DNA of 64,000 bases from Spirilliplanes yamanashiensis. Lineage in GTDB: Bacteria; Actinomycetota; Actinomycetes; Mycobacteriales; Micromonosporaceae. Location: NCBI RefSeq assembly GCF_016863475.1, contig NZ_BOOY01000043.1, forward strand, positions 1 to 64,000, in the 5' to 3' direction. A model generated the notes under the pieces. That model searched no databases. It was not told the DNA's origin and saw only the letters and a list, made by a program, of their open reading frames with translations. The translations under genes were made by a program, and so were the position numbers. Each line of letters begins with the position of its first letter. Position 1 is the stretch's first letter. Below, piece after piece: positions 49,680 to 58,330 of the stretch.

Positions 49680-50632
49680 TCGCGATCGCGCTCGTCGTCC
49701 TCGCCGGGGCGGTGGCGTTCGCCGCCCTGCGATGGCTGCCCGGCGCCGACTGGGTCTACCGGTCGCCGCGCCTTGGCATCGCCGCCTGGTACGCGGCCGT
49801 CGCCACGGTCATCCTGTCGCTCGTGTCGGCCGCTGCGGAAGCAATCGTGCCCATGCGGACGGGCGTTCCCGCCATCTGCACCGCTGTGCTCTGGTGCGTG
49901 CAGGCGATGGGTGGCGCCCACGGCGCGGAAGCCCGTGTGATGGCCAACCTGGTCACCGTCTGCATCGGCGTCGTCGTTCTTGTCGCGGCAGCGAGGGTGG
50001 TGCGTGGCGGCCGTGCGATGACGGCGCAGCGCCGCCGGCACCGTGACATGGTCACGCTGGCCGGTCGGCGGCACGCTGGGCTGCGGCTGACCCTCATCGA
50101 CCATCCCCACCCCGCCGCCTACGTGTTGCCGGGTCACGCCTCCCGCTACGTGGTGACGACTGGTGCGGTGCAGCACCTCAGCAGGGCCGAGCTCACCGCC
50201 GTCCTCGCGCACGAGCGGGCCCATGCCGACGGCCGGCACCAACTGCTGCTGGACACCCTCGGGCTCCTGTCGCTGATGGCGCCGCGGGCCTCGATGCTGC
50301 GAACGGCGCACGCCCAGGTGATGCGGCTGGTCGAGATCCGCGCCGATGAGGTCGCCGCCGCTCGCCATCCCCGGATCGACCTCGCCCGCGCGCTGGTGAC
50401 GATGGCGACACCGCACGCCGGGCCGGCGGGCGTCCCGGTCGGCTTGGTGGCCGGCGACGGCGGTGACACCGCGGAGCGGCTCGGCCGGCTGCTGCATCCG
50501 CCGCGCCGGCTCCCGCTGGCCCTTGTTGCGGGGCTAACCGTCGCGATCGCTGCACTGCCCGTGGTGCCGCTGGTGATGGCCGCGGCCTGCCGGTGGTACC
50601 CCGCATTGTCGTCGTGCGTCTGGAGCATCTGA
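49676..50632 (+). CDS. M56-family (BlaR1-like) membrane metallopeptidase
   Basis: A 318-aa protein with about five helices. The zinc motif is HERAHADGRHQ (HExxH with a following Asp/His region), preceded by YVLPGHASRYVVTTGAVQHL, typical of M56/BlaR1. It has no extracellular penicillin-binding domain, so the signal it senses is not a beta-lactam through that route. It presumably cleaves the adjacent BlaI-type repressor. Its stop overlaps the next gene by one base. Confidence 0.92.
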   Translation: MIAIALVVLAGAVAFAALRWLPGADWVYRSPRLGIAAWYAAVATVILSLVSAAAEAIVPMRTGVPAICTAVLWCVQAMGGAHGAEARVMANLVTVCIGVVVLVAAARVVRGGRAMTAQRRRHRDMVTLAGRRHAGLRLTLIDHPHPAAYVLPGHASRYVVTTGAVQHLSRAELTAVLAHERAHADGRHQLLLDTLGLLSLMAPRASMLRTAHAQVMRLVEIRADEVAAARHPRIDLARALVTMATPHAGPAGVPVGLVAGDGGDTAERLGRLLHPPRRLPLALVAGLTVAIAALPVVPLVMAAACRWYPALSSCVWSI

Positions 50633-52281
50633 TGCGCACTGCCGCCCGCGCGGCTTTCGCCGGAGTACTTCTCGGACTCCTGCTCGCCATCTTGACGCCG
50701 GCCTCCCCCGCCTCCGCCCATGCCGTGCTGAAGTCGAGTGATCCCGCCGCGGACGCCATCGTCCCGGAGGCGCCGGCCACGGTGAGTCTGGTGTTCACCG
50801 AACCGGTGCAGCTGGTGGCGGGCAGGATCCAGGTGCTCGCCCCCGACGGCTCGCGTGCCGACCAAGGCGAACCGAGCGTGGCGGGCACTACCGTCACGAT
50901 TCGTCTGCGCGGTGAGGCGCAGGGCACGTACCTGGTGAGCTACCGGGTCATCTCGGCCGACAGCCACCCGATCGCCGGCGCTTTTCCGTACTCGGTGGGC
51001 GTAGCGTCCACCCCTCCCGTCGCGGCCGACGACACGTCAGCCGGTGTCGACCCCGTTGTACGCACCGCCATCGCCGTGGCGAAGTACCTGGGATACGCCG
51101 GCCTCCTGCTGATCATCGGGCCGGTGATGGTGTTGTCGCTGCTGTGGCCCCACCGGCTGCAGCGTCGTGCGCCAGGCAGGCTCGTGTGGACCGGGTTCGG
51201 GCTGACCCTGGCCTCGGCCCTGGCGGCGCTGTGGCTGCAGGTGCCGTACACGACGGGCACCGGCCTGTTCGGCGGTGGTTGGTCCGATCTGCAGGGCGTG
51301 CTCGGGTCGACGTTCGGCGCGGTGATGCTGGTCCGGATCGGCGTGGTGTGCGCCGCGGCGCTCCTGGTCCGTCCGCTGATCGCCGGCACGGGCGGCGAGT
51401 CCCGCAGCGACCTGGCGGTCCTGACCGTGCTGGGCGTCGCGGCGGTGAGCACGTGGCCGTTGACGGGCCACCCGTCCGCGTCGCCCGTAGCGGCGGTCTC
51501 GATCGTCATCGACGCGGTCCACCTCGCCGCGATGGCCGTCTGGCTGGGCGGTCTGGTCATGCTGTTCGGCTTCCTGCTCCCCCGCGCCGACGAACGGGAG
51601 CTCGGCGCCATCCTGCCGATCTGGTCCCGGTGGGCGACCGTCGCCGTCGGGGCTCTGGTCCTGGCCGGCACGACGCAGGCGCTGATCGAGGTGGGCACCC
51701 TCGACGGCCTCGTGTCGACCACCTACGGCCGGCTGATGATGGTCAAGGTGGGGCTCGTCGCGCTGGTGCTGGCGGTGGCCGCGTACTCCCGGCGCCTGGT
51801 GCAACGAGCGGCCGCCGGGGGCGTGACCCGGCCGGTGCGCCGGGCCGTCGCCGTCGAACTCGGCGCTACCGCCGTCATCCTGGCGGTCACCGCCGTACTG
51901 GTGCAGACGCCACCGGCCCGGACGGCAGCCGCCGGGCCGGCCGGTGGGCAGGCCGTCACCACGTCGTACGACGCGACGCTGACCAATGAGAGCTTCCGTC
52001 TGCAGGTCACCGCCTTCCCGGCGACGGTCGGCAACAACTCGATCCACCTGTACGCCTACAACCCCGACGGCACTCCGCTGCCGGTGGTGGAGTGGGTGGC
52101 GACGGCCGCGTTGCCGGCGCAGAACGTGGAGCCGATCGCCGTGGACCTGCTGCGCATCACCGACAATCACGCCATCGGCGAGGTGAGCCTGCCCACCGCC
52201 GGCGACTGGGAACTGCGCTTCACGCTGCGCACGTCGGAGATCGAGCAGTCGACGGTGGCGGGGACGGTGCCGATCCGCTGA
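50632..52281 (+). CDS. CopC-CopD fusion copper protein
   Basis: A 549-aa protein. A signal peptide ends SASA, and the mature N-terminus HAVLKSSDPA gives the CopC N-terminal His copper ligand, with DSHPIAGAF giving the Asp/His pair. The CopC domain spans about 40-135. Eight CopD helices follow (SLLWPHRLQ, PLTGHPSASP, DAVHLAAMAVWLGGLVML). The last 110 residues form a beta-rich extracytoplasmic YcnJ-like domain (YDATLTNESFRLQV). It is coupled to the BlaI/M56 genes. Role: copper import or handling. Confidence 0.93.
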   Translation: MRTAARAAFAGVLLGLLLAILTPASPASAHAVLKSSDPAADAIVPEAPATVSLVFTEPVQLVAGRIQVLAPDGSRADQGEPSVAGTTVTIRLRGEAQGTYLVSYRVISADSHPIAGAFPYSVGVASTPPVAADDTSAGVDPVVRTAIAVAKYLGYAGLLLIIGPVMVLSLLWPHRLQRRAPGRLVWTGFGLTLASALAALWLQVPYTTGTGLFGGGWSDLQGVLGSTFGAVMLVRIGVVCAAALLVRPLIAGTGGESRSDLAVLTVLGVAAVSTWPLTGHPSASPVAAVSIVIDAVHLAAMAVWLGGLVMLFGFLLPRADERELGAILPIWSRWATVAVGALVLAGTTQALIEVGTLDGLVSTTYGRLMMVKVGLVALVLAVAAYSRRLVQRAAAGGVTRPVRRAVAVELGATAVILAVTAVLVQTPPARTAAAGPAGGQAVTTSYDATLTNESFRLQVTAFPATVGNNSIHLYAYNPDGTPLPVVEWVATAALPAQNVEPIAVDLLRITDNHAIGEVSLPTAGDWELRFTLRTSEIEQSTVAGTVPIR

Positions 52282-52464
52282 CGCACCAAGGGCACCGGCC
52301 TGCGCCGGGCTGGTCGAGCGGACCCTGCTGGCCGACCACAGTCACGTTCGGCACCGCCGGGCCGGCGGGCCCATCGAAGTGCCGGGCACTCGCCTACGCC
52401 CGTGAGAGTCAATGCCGTCGACCTCACGGCGCCTCGCGCACTCTGGGCCGAGGTCAGCCGTGAC

Positions 52465-52842
52465 TCAAGCTGCGGCCCGGGCGGTTGTGTTCACCGCGAG
52501 CAGTGCCGACAGCTGCGTCAAGGCCTCGGGGCGGATTCGGTAGTACGCCCAGGTCGCGCGACGTTCGACGTCGACCAGGCCGGTCTCGCGCAGCACCCGC
52601 AGGTGGTGCGAGATCGTCGGCCCGGACAGGGTGAACGCGTCGGTCAGGTCGCACACGCAGACTTCGTCGGTCGAGGCGATCAGCGACAACAGCCGCAGCC
52701 GGACCGGGTCGCCGAGCGCCTTGAACATCGGCGCCAGCTGCCCGGCTGCCTCCGTGGTCAGGGCCTGTGCGGTCAGGGGCGGGCAGCAGGAGCCGCCGGA
52801 TGGCGCGACACGGCTAGCGTCCACAGCAACCGAACTCGACAT
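52465..52842 (-). CDS. arsR: ArsR-family arsenite sensor
   Basis: A 125-aa repressor: MFKALGDPVRLRLLSLIAS, the metal-site STDEVCVCDLTDAF (ELCVCDL-type in E. coli ArsR), TLSGPTISHHLRVLRETGLV and RRATWAYYRI. The N-terminus has an additional CC (GGSCCPPL). Divergent from the arsenic operon, with a long inverted repeat between. Confidence 0.92.
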   Translation of the reverse strand: MSSSVAVDASRVAPSGGSCCPPLTAQALTTEAAGQLAPMFKALGDPVRLRLLSLIASTDEVCVCDLTDAFTLSGPTISHHLRVLRETGLVDVERRATWAYYRIRPEALTQLSALLAVNTTARAAA

Positions 52843-52853
52843 GCGTCTAGCTT

Positions 52854-52905
52854 GACACTCGTCTAGGTACCGTGCAAGTCTCGACATCGAACCTAGATGA
52901 GTGTC
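52854..52905. promoter_or_regulatory. Long inverted repeat at the arsR divergent promoter
   Basis: GACACTCGTCTAGGT at 52854-52868 and ACCTAGATGAGTGTC at 52891-52905 are inverted copies matching at 14 of 15 bases, separated by 22 bases, with a further GTCTAG half-copy at each outer side. The second arm ends 17 bases before the microprotein start. It is probably a double ArsR operator covering both promoters. Confidence 0.7.
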
Positions 52906-52922
52906 TAGCAAAGGGGTTGGTC

Positions 52923-53072
52923 ATGTTCGCCTTCCTGCGCCGCCGCCGCACCGCCACCCTCGCCGCCGTCACCTTCTGCGACGCATGCGCGCAGGTCTGC
53001 ACGGCCGAGTGCCGCGCCGCCGCCCACTACGACCGCATCCGCACTGCCGCGCTGACCCACGTCATCCGCTGA
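52923..53072 (+). CDS. Cys-rich microprotein, arsenic operon (49 aa)
   Basis: MFAFLRRRRTATLAAVTFCD then ACAQVCTAECRAAAHYDRIR. It has four Cys in CDACAQVCTAEC, a plausible trivalent-arsenic or zinc site, behind a basic N-terminus. AAGGGG sits seven bases upstream of the ATG, and the gene is first in the arsenic operon, 30 bases before the flavoprotein gene. No characterised family was recognised. It may be a metallochaperone feeding the ArsR or the transporter. Confidence 0.6.
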   Translation: MFAFLRRRRTATLAAVTFCDACAQVCTAECRAAAHYDRIRTAALTHVIR

Positions 53073-53102
53073 GCCCGTCCTACGCTGAGGAGTATCACCG
53101 CC

Positions 53103-54869
53103 ATGAGTGACAAGACCACCGCCGCGGACCCGTGTTGCGGCACCGCTGAGGCTGCTGCGCAGGCAGACGCCTGCTGTGACCCGCAGGCCAAGGCGGGCGC
53201 GGTCGCCGACGGCGCTGGCTGCTGTGGCCCGGCGGTCAGCACGGCGCAGCCCGTCGAAATCACCACCACCATCGCCACGACCGCAAGCACCACCGCCGGC
53301 GGCGGCTGTTGCGGCGACACCAGCGGCACGACGGCGGCAATCACCATCACCGCCTCGCAGGCCGCCCAGGCGCAGAACGGGCCTCAGATCCCGGTCGTGG
53401 TGGTCGGCGCGGGCCCAGTGGGACTCGCGGCCGCCGCGCACCTGCACGAGCAGGGCCTGCTATTTCTCGTCCTTGAAGCCGGCGACAGCGTCGCCGCGTC
53501 CGTGCGGCAATGGGGCCACGTGGCCCTGTTCAGCCCGTGGCGTTACAACATCGACGCCGCCGCCCGACGGTTGCTTGACGCCGCCGGTTGGGCCGCCCCG
53601 GATGACGAGACCCTGCCGACGGGCGCGCAGCTCGTCGAGGAGTACCTCCAGCCACTGGCCAAGCTCCCGGCGATCGCGCCGCATCTGCGCTTCGGCGCTC
53701 GCGTGGCGACGGTCAGCCGGGTCGGCGTCGACAGGGTCCGTACCGCCGGCCGCGCCGACCTGCCCTTCGTCGTGCGCCTCGCCGACGGCACGGACGTCAT
53801 CGCGAGCGCCGTCGTCGACGCGTCCGGCACCTGGCGCAGCCCCAGCCCGCTCGGCGTCAACGGGCTGCCGGCTCACGGCGAGCTCGACGCCGGCGACCTG
53901 ATCGAGCACGCCCTGCCCGATGTTCTCGGCGCCGACCGTGACGCGCACGCCGGGGCGCACACCGTCGTGGTCGGCTCCGGGCACTCCGCCGCGAATACCC
54001 TGCTCGACCTCGCGCGCCTTGCCGAGACGGCGCCGGGCACCCGCATCACGTGGGCGGTGCGCGGTGGCTCGGCGCAGCGCGCCTTCGGCGGGGAGGGCGC
54101 CGACGAGTTGCCGGCCCGTGGCGCGCTCGGCAGCGGCCTTCGCGCTCTGGTCGACACCGGCCGGGTCACCCTGGTCACCGGTTTCGGGGTGCACACCGTG
54201 CGCCGCACCGGCGCCGGCGTCGAGCTGGTCGCCACGGACGGGCGCACCGTCACCGCCGACCGTGTCGTCGCGGCCACCGGCTTCCGGCCGGACCACGGCA
54301 TCACCACCGAGCTGCGGCTGGACCTCGACCCGATCCTCGGCTGCACCCGCACCCTCGCCGACGTGATCGACCCCAACGAGCACTCCTGCGGCACCGTGCC
54401 CCCGCACGGCTATAAGGAGCTGGGCCACCCCGAGCCCAACTACTACGCCGTCGGCATGAAGTCCTACGGCCGCGCGCCCACGTTCCTCATGGCCACCGGC
54501 TACGAGCAAGTCCGCTCCATCGCCGCCGCCCTGGCCGGCGACTTCGAGGCCGCCGACGACGTGCAGCTCGACCTGCCCGAGACCGGGGTGTGCAGCTCCG
54601 ACCTCGGCGCGGAGAACGCCGCCCGCGCGATCGCCGCTCGCTTCGGCCTGGCCCCGGACGTGCCGGGCAAGCTCGCCACGGCAACGATGGCGCTGCTGCC
54701 GACCGCAGCCAGCACCAGCGACGCCGTGCGCGCCGCCGCCGCGGAGATCGGCCTCGACCCGGACACGGCGCTGGAGATCGCCACCCTCGCCGAACAGCCT
54801 GGCGCGCTGCCCACCGTGGCCGGGTTGATCAGCCTCACGCCCTCGGCCGGCGGCTCCTGCTGCTCGTGA
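53103..54869 (+). CDS. arsO: ArsO-like FAD-dependent monooxygenase with Cys-rich N-terminus
   Basis: A 588-aa flavoprotein. Residues 1-95 are a low-complexity leader with four CC pairs (DPCCGT, DACCDP, GCCGPA, GGCCGDT). The FAD Rossmann motif is VVVVGAGPVGLAAAAHL, and a second NADPH-type Rossmann motif is VVVGSGHSAANTL, with a flavin-monooxygenase-like RAPTFLMATGYEQVRSI. The C-terminus ends GGSCCS. Related proteins (arsO on Streptomyces pHZ227) lie in actinobacterial ars clusters; the reaction is not firmly known. The CC clusters suggest arsenite binding. Confidence 0.8.
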   Translation: MSDKTTAADPCCGTAEAAAQADACCDPQAKAGAVADGAGCCGPAVSTAQPVEITTTIATTASTTAGGGCCGDTSGTTAAITITASQAAQAQNGPQIPVVVVGAGPVGLAAAAHLHEQGLLFLVLEAGDSVAASVRQWGHVALFSPWRYNIDAAARRLLDAAGWAAPDDETLPTGAQLVEEYLQPLAKLPAIAPHLRFGARVATVSRVGVDRVRTAGRADLPFVVRLADGTDVIASAVVDASGTWRSPSPLGVNGLPAHGELDAGDLIEHALPDVLGADRDAHAGAHTVVVGSGHSAANTLLDLARLAETAPGTRITWAVRGGSAQRAFGGEGADELPARGALGSGLRALVDTGRVTLVTGFGVHTVRRTGAGVELVATDGRTVTADRVVAATGFRPDHGITTELRLDLDPILGCTRTLADVIDPNEHSCGTVPPHGYKELGHPEPNYYAVGMKSYGRAPTFLMATGYEQVRSIAAALAGDFEAADDVQLDLPETGVCSSDLGAENAARAIAARFGLAPDVPGKLATATMALLPTAASTSDAVRAAAAEIGLDPDTALEIATLAEQPGALPTVAGLISLTPSAGGSCCS

Positions 54870-56134
54870 GTTCCAGCGCACCATCGGTCGTGCCCGCCGG
54901 TCATCACACCGGCGGGCACGTGCCGTCCGGGCGGCCCGCTGCGGTGATGGCCGCGCTGGCGGTCACGCAGACCATCGGCTACGGCACCCTCTACTACGCC
55001 TTCGCCGTCCTGCTCACCCCACTCGCCAGAGACCTGGGCGTCACCACGACGGCCGTCACCGGCGCCTACACCGCCAGCATCCTTGTCGGCGCGGTGCTCG
55101 CAGTGCCGGTCGGGCGGTGGCTCGACGCCCACGGCGGCCGCATCCTGATGACGGCAGGGTCCGCCGCCGGCGTCCTGCTGCTGATCGGGTGGTCGCAAAT
55201 CACCAGCTTGTGGCAGCTCTACCTCGTGCAGGTCGGCATCGGGATCGCTGCGGCCGCCAGCCTGTACGAGGCCGCATTCGCCGTCGTCATTGCCCTGACC
55301 AGCCCGCAGAGCCGGGCCGGAGCGCTGCTCGCGATCACCGTCGTGGCCGGATTCTCCAGCACCGTGTTCCTGCCGCTGACCGGGTGGCTCGTCGACGTCC
55401 ACGGCTGGCGCACCACCCTGGTCATCCTCGCCGCCGTCCAGGCCGTGACCGTGCCGTTGCACGCCTTCGTCGTCCGCAGGCCCGCCGAGGCCACGCGAGT
55501 CCGATTCGGCGCGGCACCGGGCACGGCGGCAGTCCGGGCGGCGCTCACCGACCGCGGGTTCTGGCTGCTGGCGATCGGATTCACCGCGCACACCGCCGCG
55601 ATCAGTGCGTTGACCGTCCACCTCGTCGCCGCGCTTGTCTCCTGGGGGCACCGACCGGCGTTCGCGGCAAGCATCGCCGGGCTGCTCGGAGTGCTTTCGG
55701 TGGCCGGCCGGGTGCTCACCACCGGCCTGCAACGCCGCTACCGGACCACCACCGTCACCGCCGGCGTCTTCAGCATCCAAGCGCTCGCCGCGCTACTGCT
55801 CCCGTTCGTCGGCGCCACCGTCGGCGGAGCGATCGGCGCCGTCATCGGCTTCGGTCTGGGCTTCGGCGTGGCCACCATCGCCAAGCCGGTCCTGCTCGCC
55901 CAGCGCTACGACACTCGCCGGTACGCCACGCTCGCCGGGATTCTCGTCGTCCCGATGACCCTCGCCAAGGCGGCGGCACCACTCGCGGCGGCGGCCGCGG
56001 CGGCCGCCACCCGGACGTACGGCGTGGTGATGATCGCGGCTGCGGTCTGCTGCGCGGTCGCGGCCATCGCCCTCGCCGCCGGCGCTCATGACGAGCAGAT
56101 GAACACTTCGGGCACGGCCTTGCTCCCGACCTAG
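54866..56134 (+). CDS. MFS transporter of an arsenic operon
   Basis: A 422-aa 12-helix major facilitator: AALAVTQTIGYGTLYYAFAVL, VPVGRWLDAHGGRILMTAGS (motif A region GRWLDAHGGR) and VFLPLTGWLVDVHGWR. GTG 54866 overlaps the arsO stop by four bases; but a strong hairpin lies over codons 9-18, and GTG 54920 (VPSGRPAAVMAAL) would give a more typical family start. Candidate exporter of arsenite or a modified arsenic species; no Acr3/ArsB is present. Confidence 0.85.
   Translation: MSSSAPSVVPAGHHTGGHVPSGRPAAVMAALAVTQTIGYGTLYYAFAVLLTPLARDLGVTTTAVTGAYTASILVGAVLAVPVGRWLDAHGGRILMTAGSAAGVLLLIGWSQITSLWQLYLVQVGIGIAAAASLYEAAFAVVIALTSPQSRAGALLAITVVAGFSSTVFLPLTGWLVDVHGWRTTLVILAAVQAVTVPLHAFVVRRPAEATRVRFGAAPGTAAVRAALTDRGFWLLAIGFTAHTAAISALTVHLVAALVSWGHRPAFAASIAGLLGVLSVAGRVLTTGLQRRYRTTTVTAGVFSIQALAALLLPFVGATVGGAIGAVIGFGLGFGVATIAKPVLLAQRYDTRRYATLAGILVVPMTLAKAAAPLAAAAAAAATRTYGVVMIAAAVCCAVAAIALAAGAHDEQMNTSGTALLPT
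54889..54920. terminator. Strong hairpin at the arsO/MFS boundary
   Basis: CGTGCCCGCCGG-TCATCACA-CCGGCGGGCACG: a perfect 12-bp stem with an 8-base loop, 20 bases after the arsO stop. It lies over the 5' end of the MFS frame and could be an attenuator or processing site. Confidence 0.55.
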
Positions 56135-56156
56135 TAGTTCAGCCAGCATTGAGTCA

Positions 56157-56843
56157 ATGGACGCTGAACAGACCTCGGTGCGGGTGCGGGCGCGAATTCA
56201 CGCCGCGCTCGGGGACCCGGCGCGGCTGGCGATCGTGGACGCGCTCTGCCTGGGCGACTCCTCGCCCGGCGAGATCGCCCGCGACCTGAGCCTGCCGACG
56301 AACTTGGTCGCGCACCACGTCAAGGTCCTCGCCGACGCCGGGCTGCTGGAGCGCACCCGGTCGGAGGCCGACCGGCGCCGCACCTACCTGCGGCTGCGGC
56401 CGGACGTCCTGGCGTCGCTGCAACCGCCGAGGATGCCAGAAGCGCGGCGAGTGGTGTTCGTCTGCACGCACAACTCGGCTCGTTCCCAGCTGGCCGCCGC
56501 CCTGTGGACGCAGCGCACCCAGCGGCCGACCGCCTCAGCCGGCACGCACCCGGCGCCGCGGGTGCATCCCAAGGCGGTCGCTGTCGCACATCGGCACGGC
56601 CTACGGCTCGACCCGCACGGCACCGCCCACGTCAGCGACATCGTCCATGACGGGGACCTGGTCATCGCCGTGTGCGATTCCGCCCACGAAGACCTGACCA
56701 GCAGCGCGGCCCGGCCGCAGTTGCACTGGTCGGTGCCCGACCCGGTCCGGGCCGGCACCGACGCGGCGTTCGAAACCGCCTACACCGACCTCGCCGGGCG
56801 CATCGAGCGCCTGGCCCCCTCGCTCGCGGGAGAACCGTCATGA
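56157..56843 (+). CDS. ArsR-type regulator fused to LMW-phosphatase/ArsC domain
   Basis: A 228-aa fusion. Residues 1-90 are a winged HTH (IHAALGDPARLAIVDALCLGD, LPTNLVAHHVKVLADAGLLE) with no obvious metal Cys. Residues 95-228 are a low-molecular-weight phosphatase/arsenate reductase domain with the P-loop VCTHNSARSQL (CX5R) and the catalytic-Asp loop HWSVPDPVRAG. Such fusions might sense arsenate directly. It overlaps the next arsC by four bases. Confidence 0.88.
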   Translation: MDAEQTSVRVRARIHAALGDPARLAIVDALCLGDSSPGEIARDLSLPTNLVAHHVKVLADAGLLERTRSEADRRRTYLRLRPDVLASLQPPRMPEARRVVFVCTHNSARSQLAAALWTQRTQRPTASAGTHPAPRVHPKAVAVAHRHGLRLDPHGTAHVSDIVHDGDLVIAVCDSAHEDLTSSAARPQLHWSVPDPVRAGTDAAFETAYTDLAGRIERLAPSLAGEPS

Positions 56844-57520
56844 CCGACCTCACCGCCAACCTCACCGATCCGTCCTGGGCGCACTCCGAGCTGTCCATCG
56901 ACCAGCAGCTCGCCCTCACCACCGCCGCCACCCGGCTGGCCGCCGACTTCGACGGCATCTTCGGCGCCGAGACCATCGAGCGGTTCCTGCACTCCAGCTA
57001 CACGCAGTTCGCCACGGTCGGCAGCATCCCGCACTTCCTGCCGCTGCTGGCCGAACGCTTCGCCCGCCAGCGGCTGCAGGCTCTGGCCCGGGTGGAGGGT
57101 CACCACCGCGACGGCAAGCCGGTCGTGCTGTTCCTGTGCACCCACAACGCCGGCCGCTCGCAGATGGCCCTGGGATTCTTCACCCACCTCGCCCGTGACG
57201 CCGCGATCGCCTGGTCCGGCGGGTCCGAGCCGGGGCTCGACATCAACCCGTCCGCGGCCGCGGCCATGGCGGAGCGCGGCATCGACATCACCGGTGAATA
57301 CCCGAAGCCGTGGACCGACGAGGTGGTGCGCGCCGCCGACGTCGTCGTCACGATGGGCTGCGGCGACGCCTGCCCTATCTTCCCCGGCACCCGGTACACC
57401 GACTGGGACCTCGACGACCCGGCCGGGCTGGACCTGCCCGCGGTGCGCCCGATCCGCGACGACCTCGAACGCCGCGTCCGTGCGCTGCTCGACGAGCTGG
57501 GCGTACCCGCCCGCTCCTGA
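56840..57520 (+). CDS. arsC: Arsenate reductase (ArsC, three-helix N-domain type)
   Basis: A 226-aa protein. The N-terminal 90-residue helical domain (ARLAADFDGIFGAETIERFL, SYTQFATVGSIPHFLPLLAERF in part) is followed by LMWPTP-type Ars[17 protein letters not shown] (CX5R), [15 protein letters not shown] and DWDLDDPAG (general acid Asp). Actinobacterial members use mycothiol/mycoredoxin. The ATG overlaps the fusion gene by four bases. Confidence 0.92.
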   Translation: MTDLTANLTDPSWAHSELSIDQQLALTTAATRLAADFDGIFGAETIERFLHSSYTQFATVGSIPHFLPLLAERFARQRLQALARVEGHHRDGKPVVLFLCTHNAGRSQMALGFFTHLARDAAIAWSGGSEPGLDINPSAAAAMAERGIDITGEYPKPWTDEVVRAADVVVTMGCGDACPIFPGTRYTDWDLDDPAGLDLPAVRPIRDDLERRVRALLDELGVPARS

Positions 57521-57583
57521 CATCCCGTCGACGGCCGGCGGCAACAGGCTGCCGGCCGCAGCACCCTGGAGAACCCGAACCTC

Positions 57584-58330
57584 ATGAACACCGTTGCGCC
57601 CTGGCGGCGCCTGCTCGCCGAGTACGTCGGCACCGCGCTGCTGGTCACCGCCGTTGTCGGCTCCGGCATCATGGCCACCGAGCTGTCCCCGGACGACGTC
57701 GGCCTGCAGCTGCTGCAGAACTCGATCGCCACGGCGCTCGCGCTCGGCGCGCTGATCCTCACCTTCGGCCCGGTGTCCGGGGCGCACTTCAACCCCGTCG
57801 TGTCCGCCGCCGACTGGTGGCTCGGCCGTCGCCACGGCACCGGCCTGACCGGCCGGGACCTGGCCGGGTACGCCGTCGCGCAGACCCTCGGCGGCATCGC
57901 CGGATCGGTGCTGGCGAACCTCATGTTCGACCTGGCCGCCGTGACGCTGTCCGGCAAGGAGCGCTCGGGCGCGCACCTGTGGCTGGGCGAGGTCGTCGCC
58001 ACCACCGGCCTGCTGCTGCTCATCTTCGCGCTCGTCCGGTCCGGCCGGGCCGCCGTCGCCCCGGCCGCGGTCGGCGCATACATCGGCGCGGCGTACTGGT
58101 TCACGTCATCCACGAGCTTCGCGAACCCTGCCGTCACGGTCGGGCGGGCGTTCACCGACACGTTCGCCGGCATCGCCCCGGCGTCGGTGCCCGCGTACGT
58201 CGGCGCCCAGCTCGTCGGCCTGCTCGCCGGCATCGGGCTGATCGTGGCGCTGTATCCGAACGCGGGCGCCGGCGCGGACGACGTCGTCGTCCCGCACGAC
58301 TCCGCCGAGCAGGCCCGGGGCCGGGGATGA
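57584..58330 (+). CDS. Aquaglyceroporin-like channel (AqpS type)
   Basis: A 248-aa MIP protein with six helices and two half-helices: SGAHFNPVVSAADWW (first NPA box is NPV) and STSFANPAVTVGRAFTDTFAGI (second NPA). Arsenic-operon aquaporins let arsenite flow down its gradient after arsenate reduction. It lies between arsC genes; its stop overlaps the next gene. Confidence 0.93.
   Translation: MNTVAPWRRLLAEYVGTALLVTAVVGSGIMATELSPDDVGLQLLQNSIATALALGALILTFGPVSGAHFNPVVSAADWWLGRRHGTGLTGRDLAGYAVAQTLGGIAGSVLANLMFDLAAVTLSGKERSGAHLWLGEVVATTGLLLLIFALVRSGRAAVAPAAVGAYIGAAYWFTSSTSFANPAVTVGRAFTDTFAGIAPASVPAYVGAQLVGLLAGIGLIVALYPNAGAGADDVVVPHDSAEQARGRG

Noticed and set aside
49676-50632. Beta-lactam sensor BlaR1
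   Set aside because: The M56 domain is present, but the penicillin-binding sensor domain is missing, and no beta-lactamase gene is nearby.
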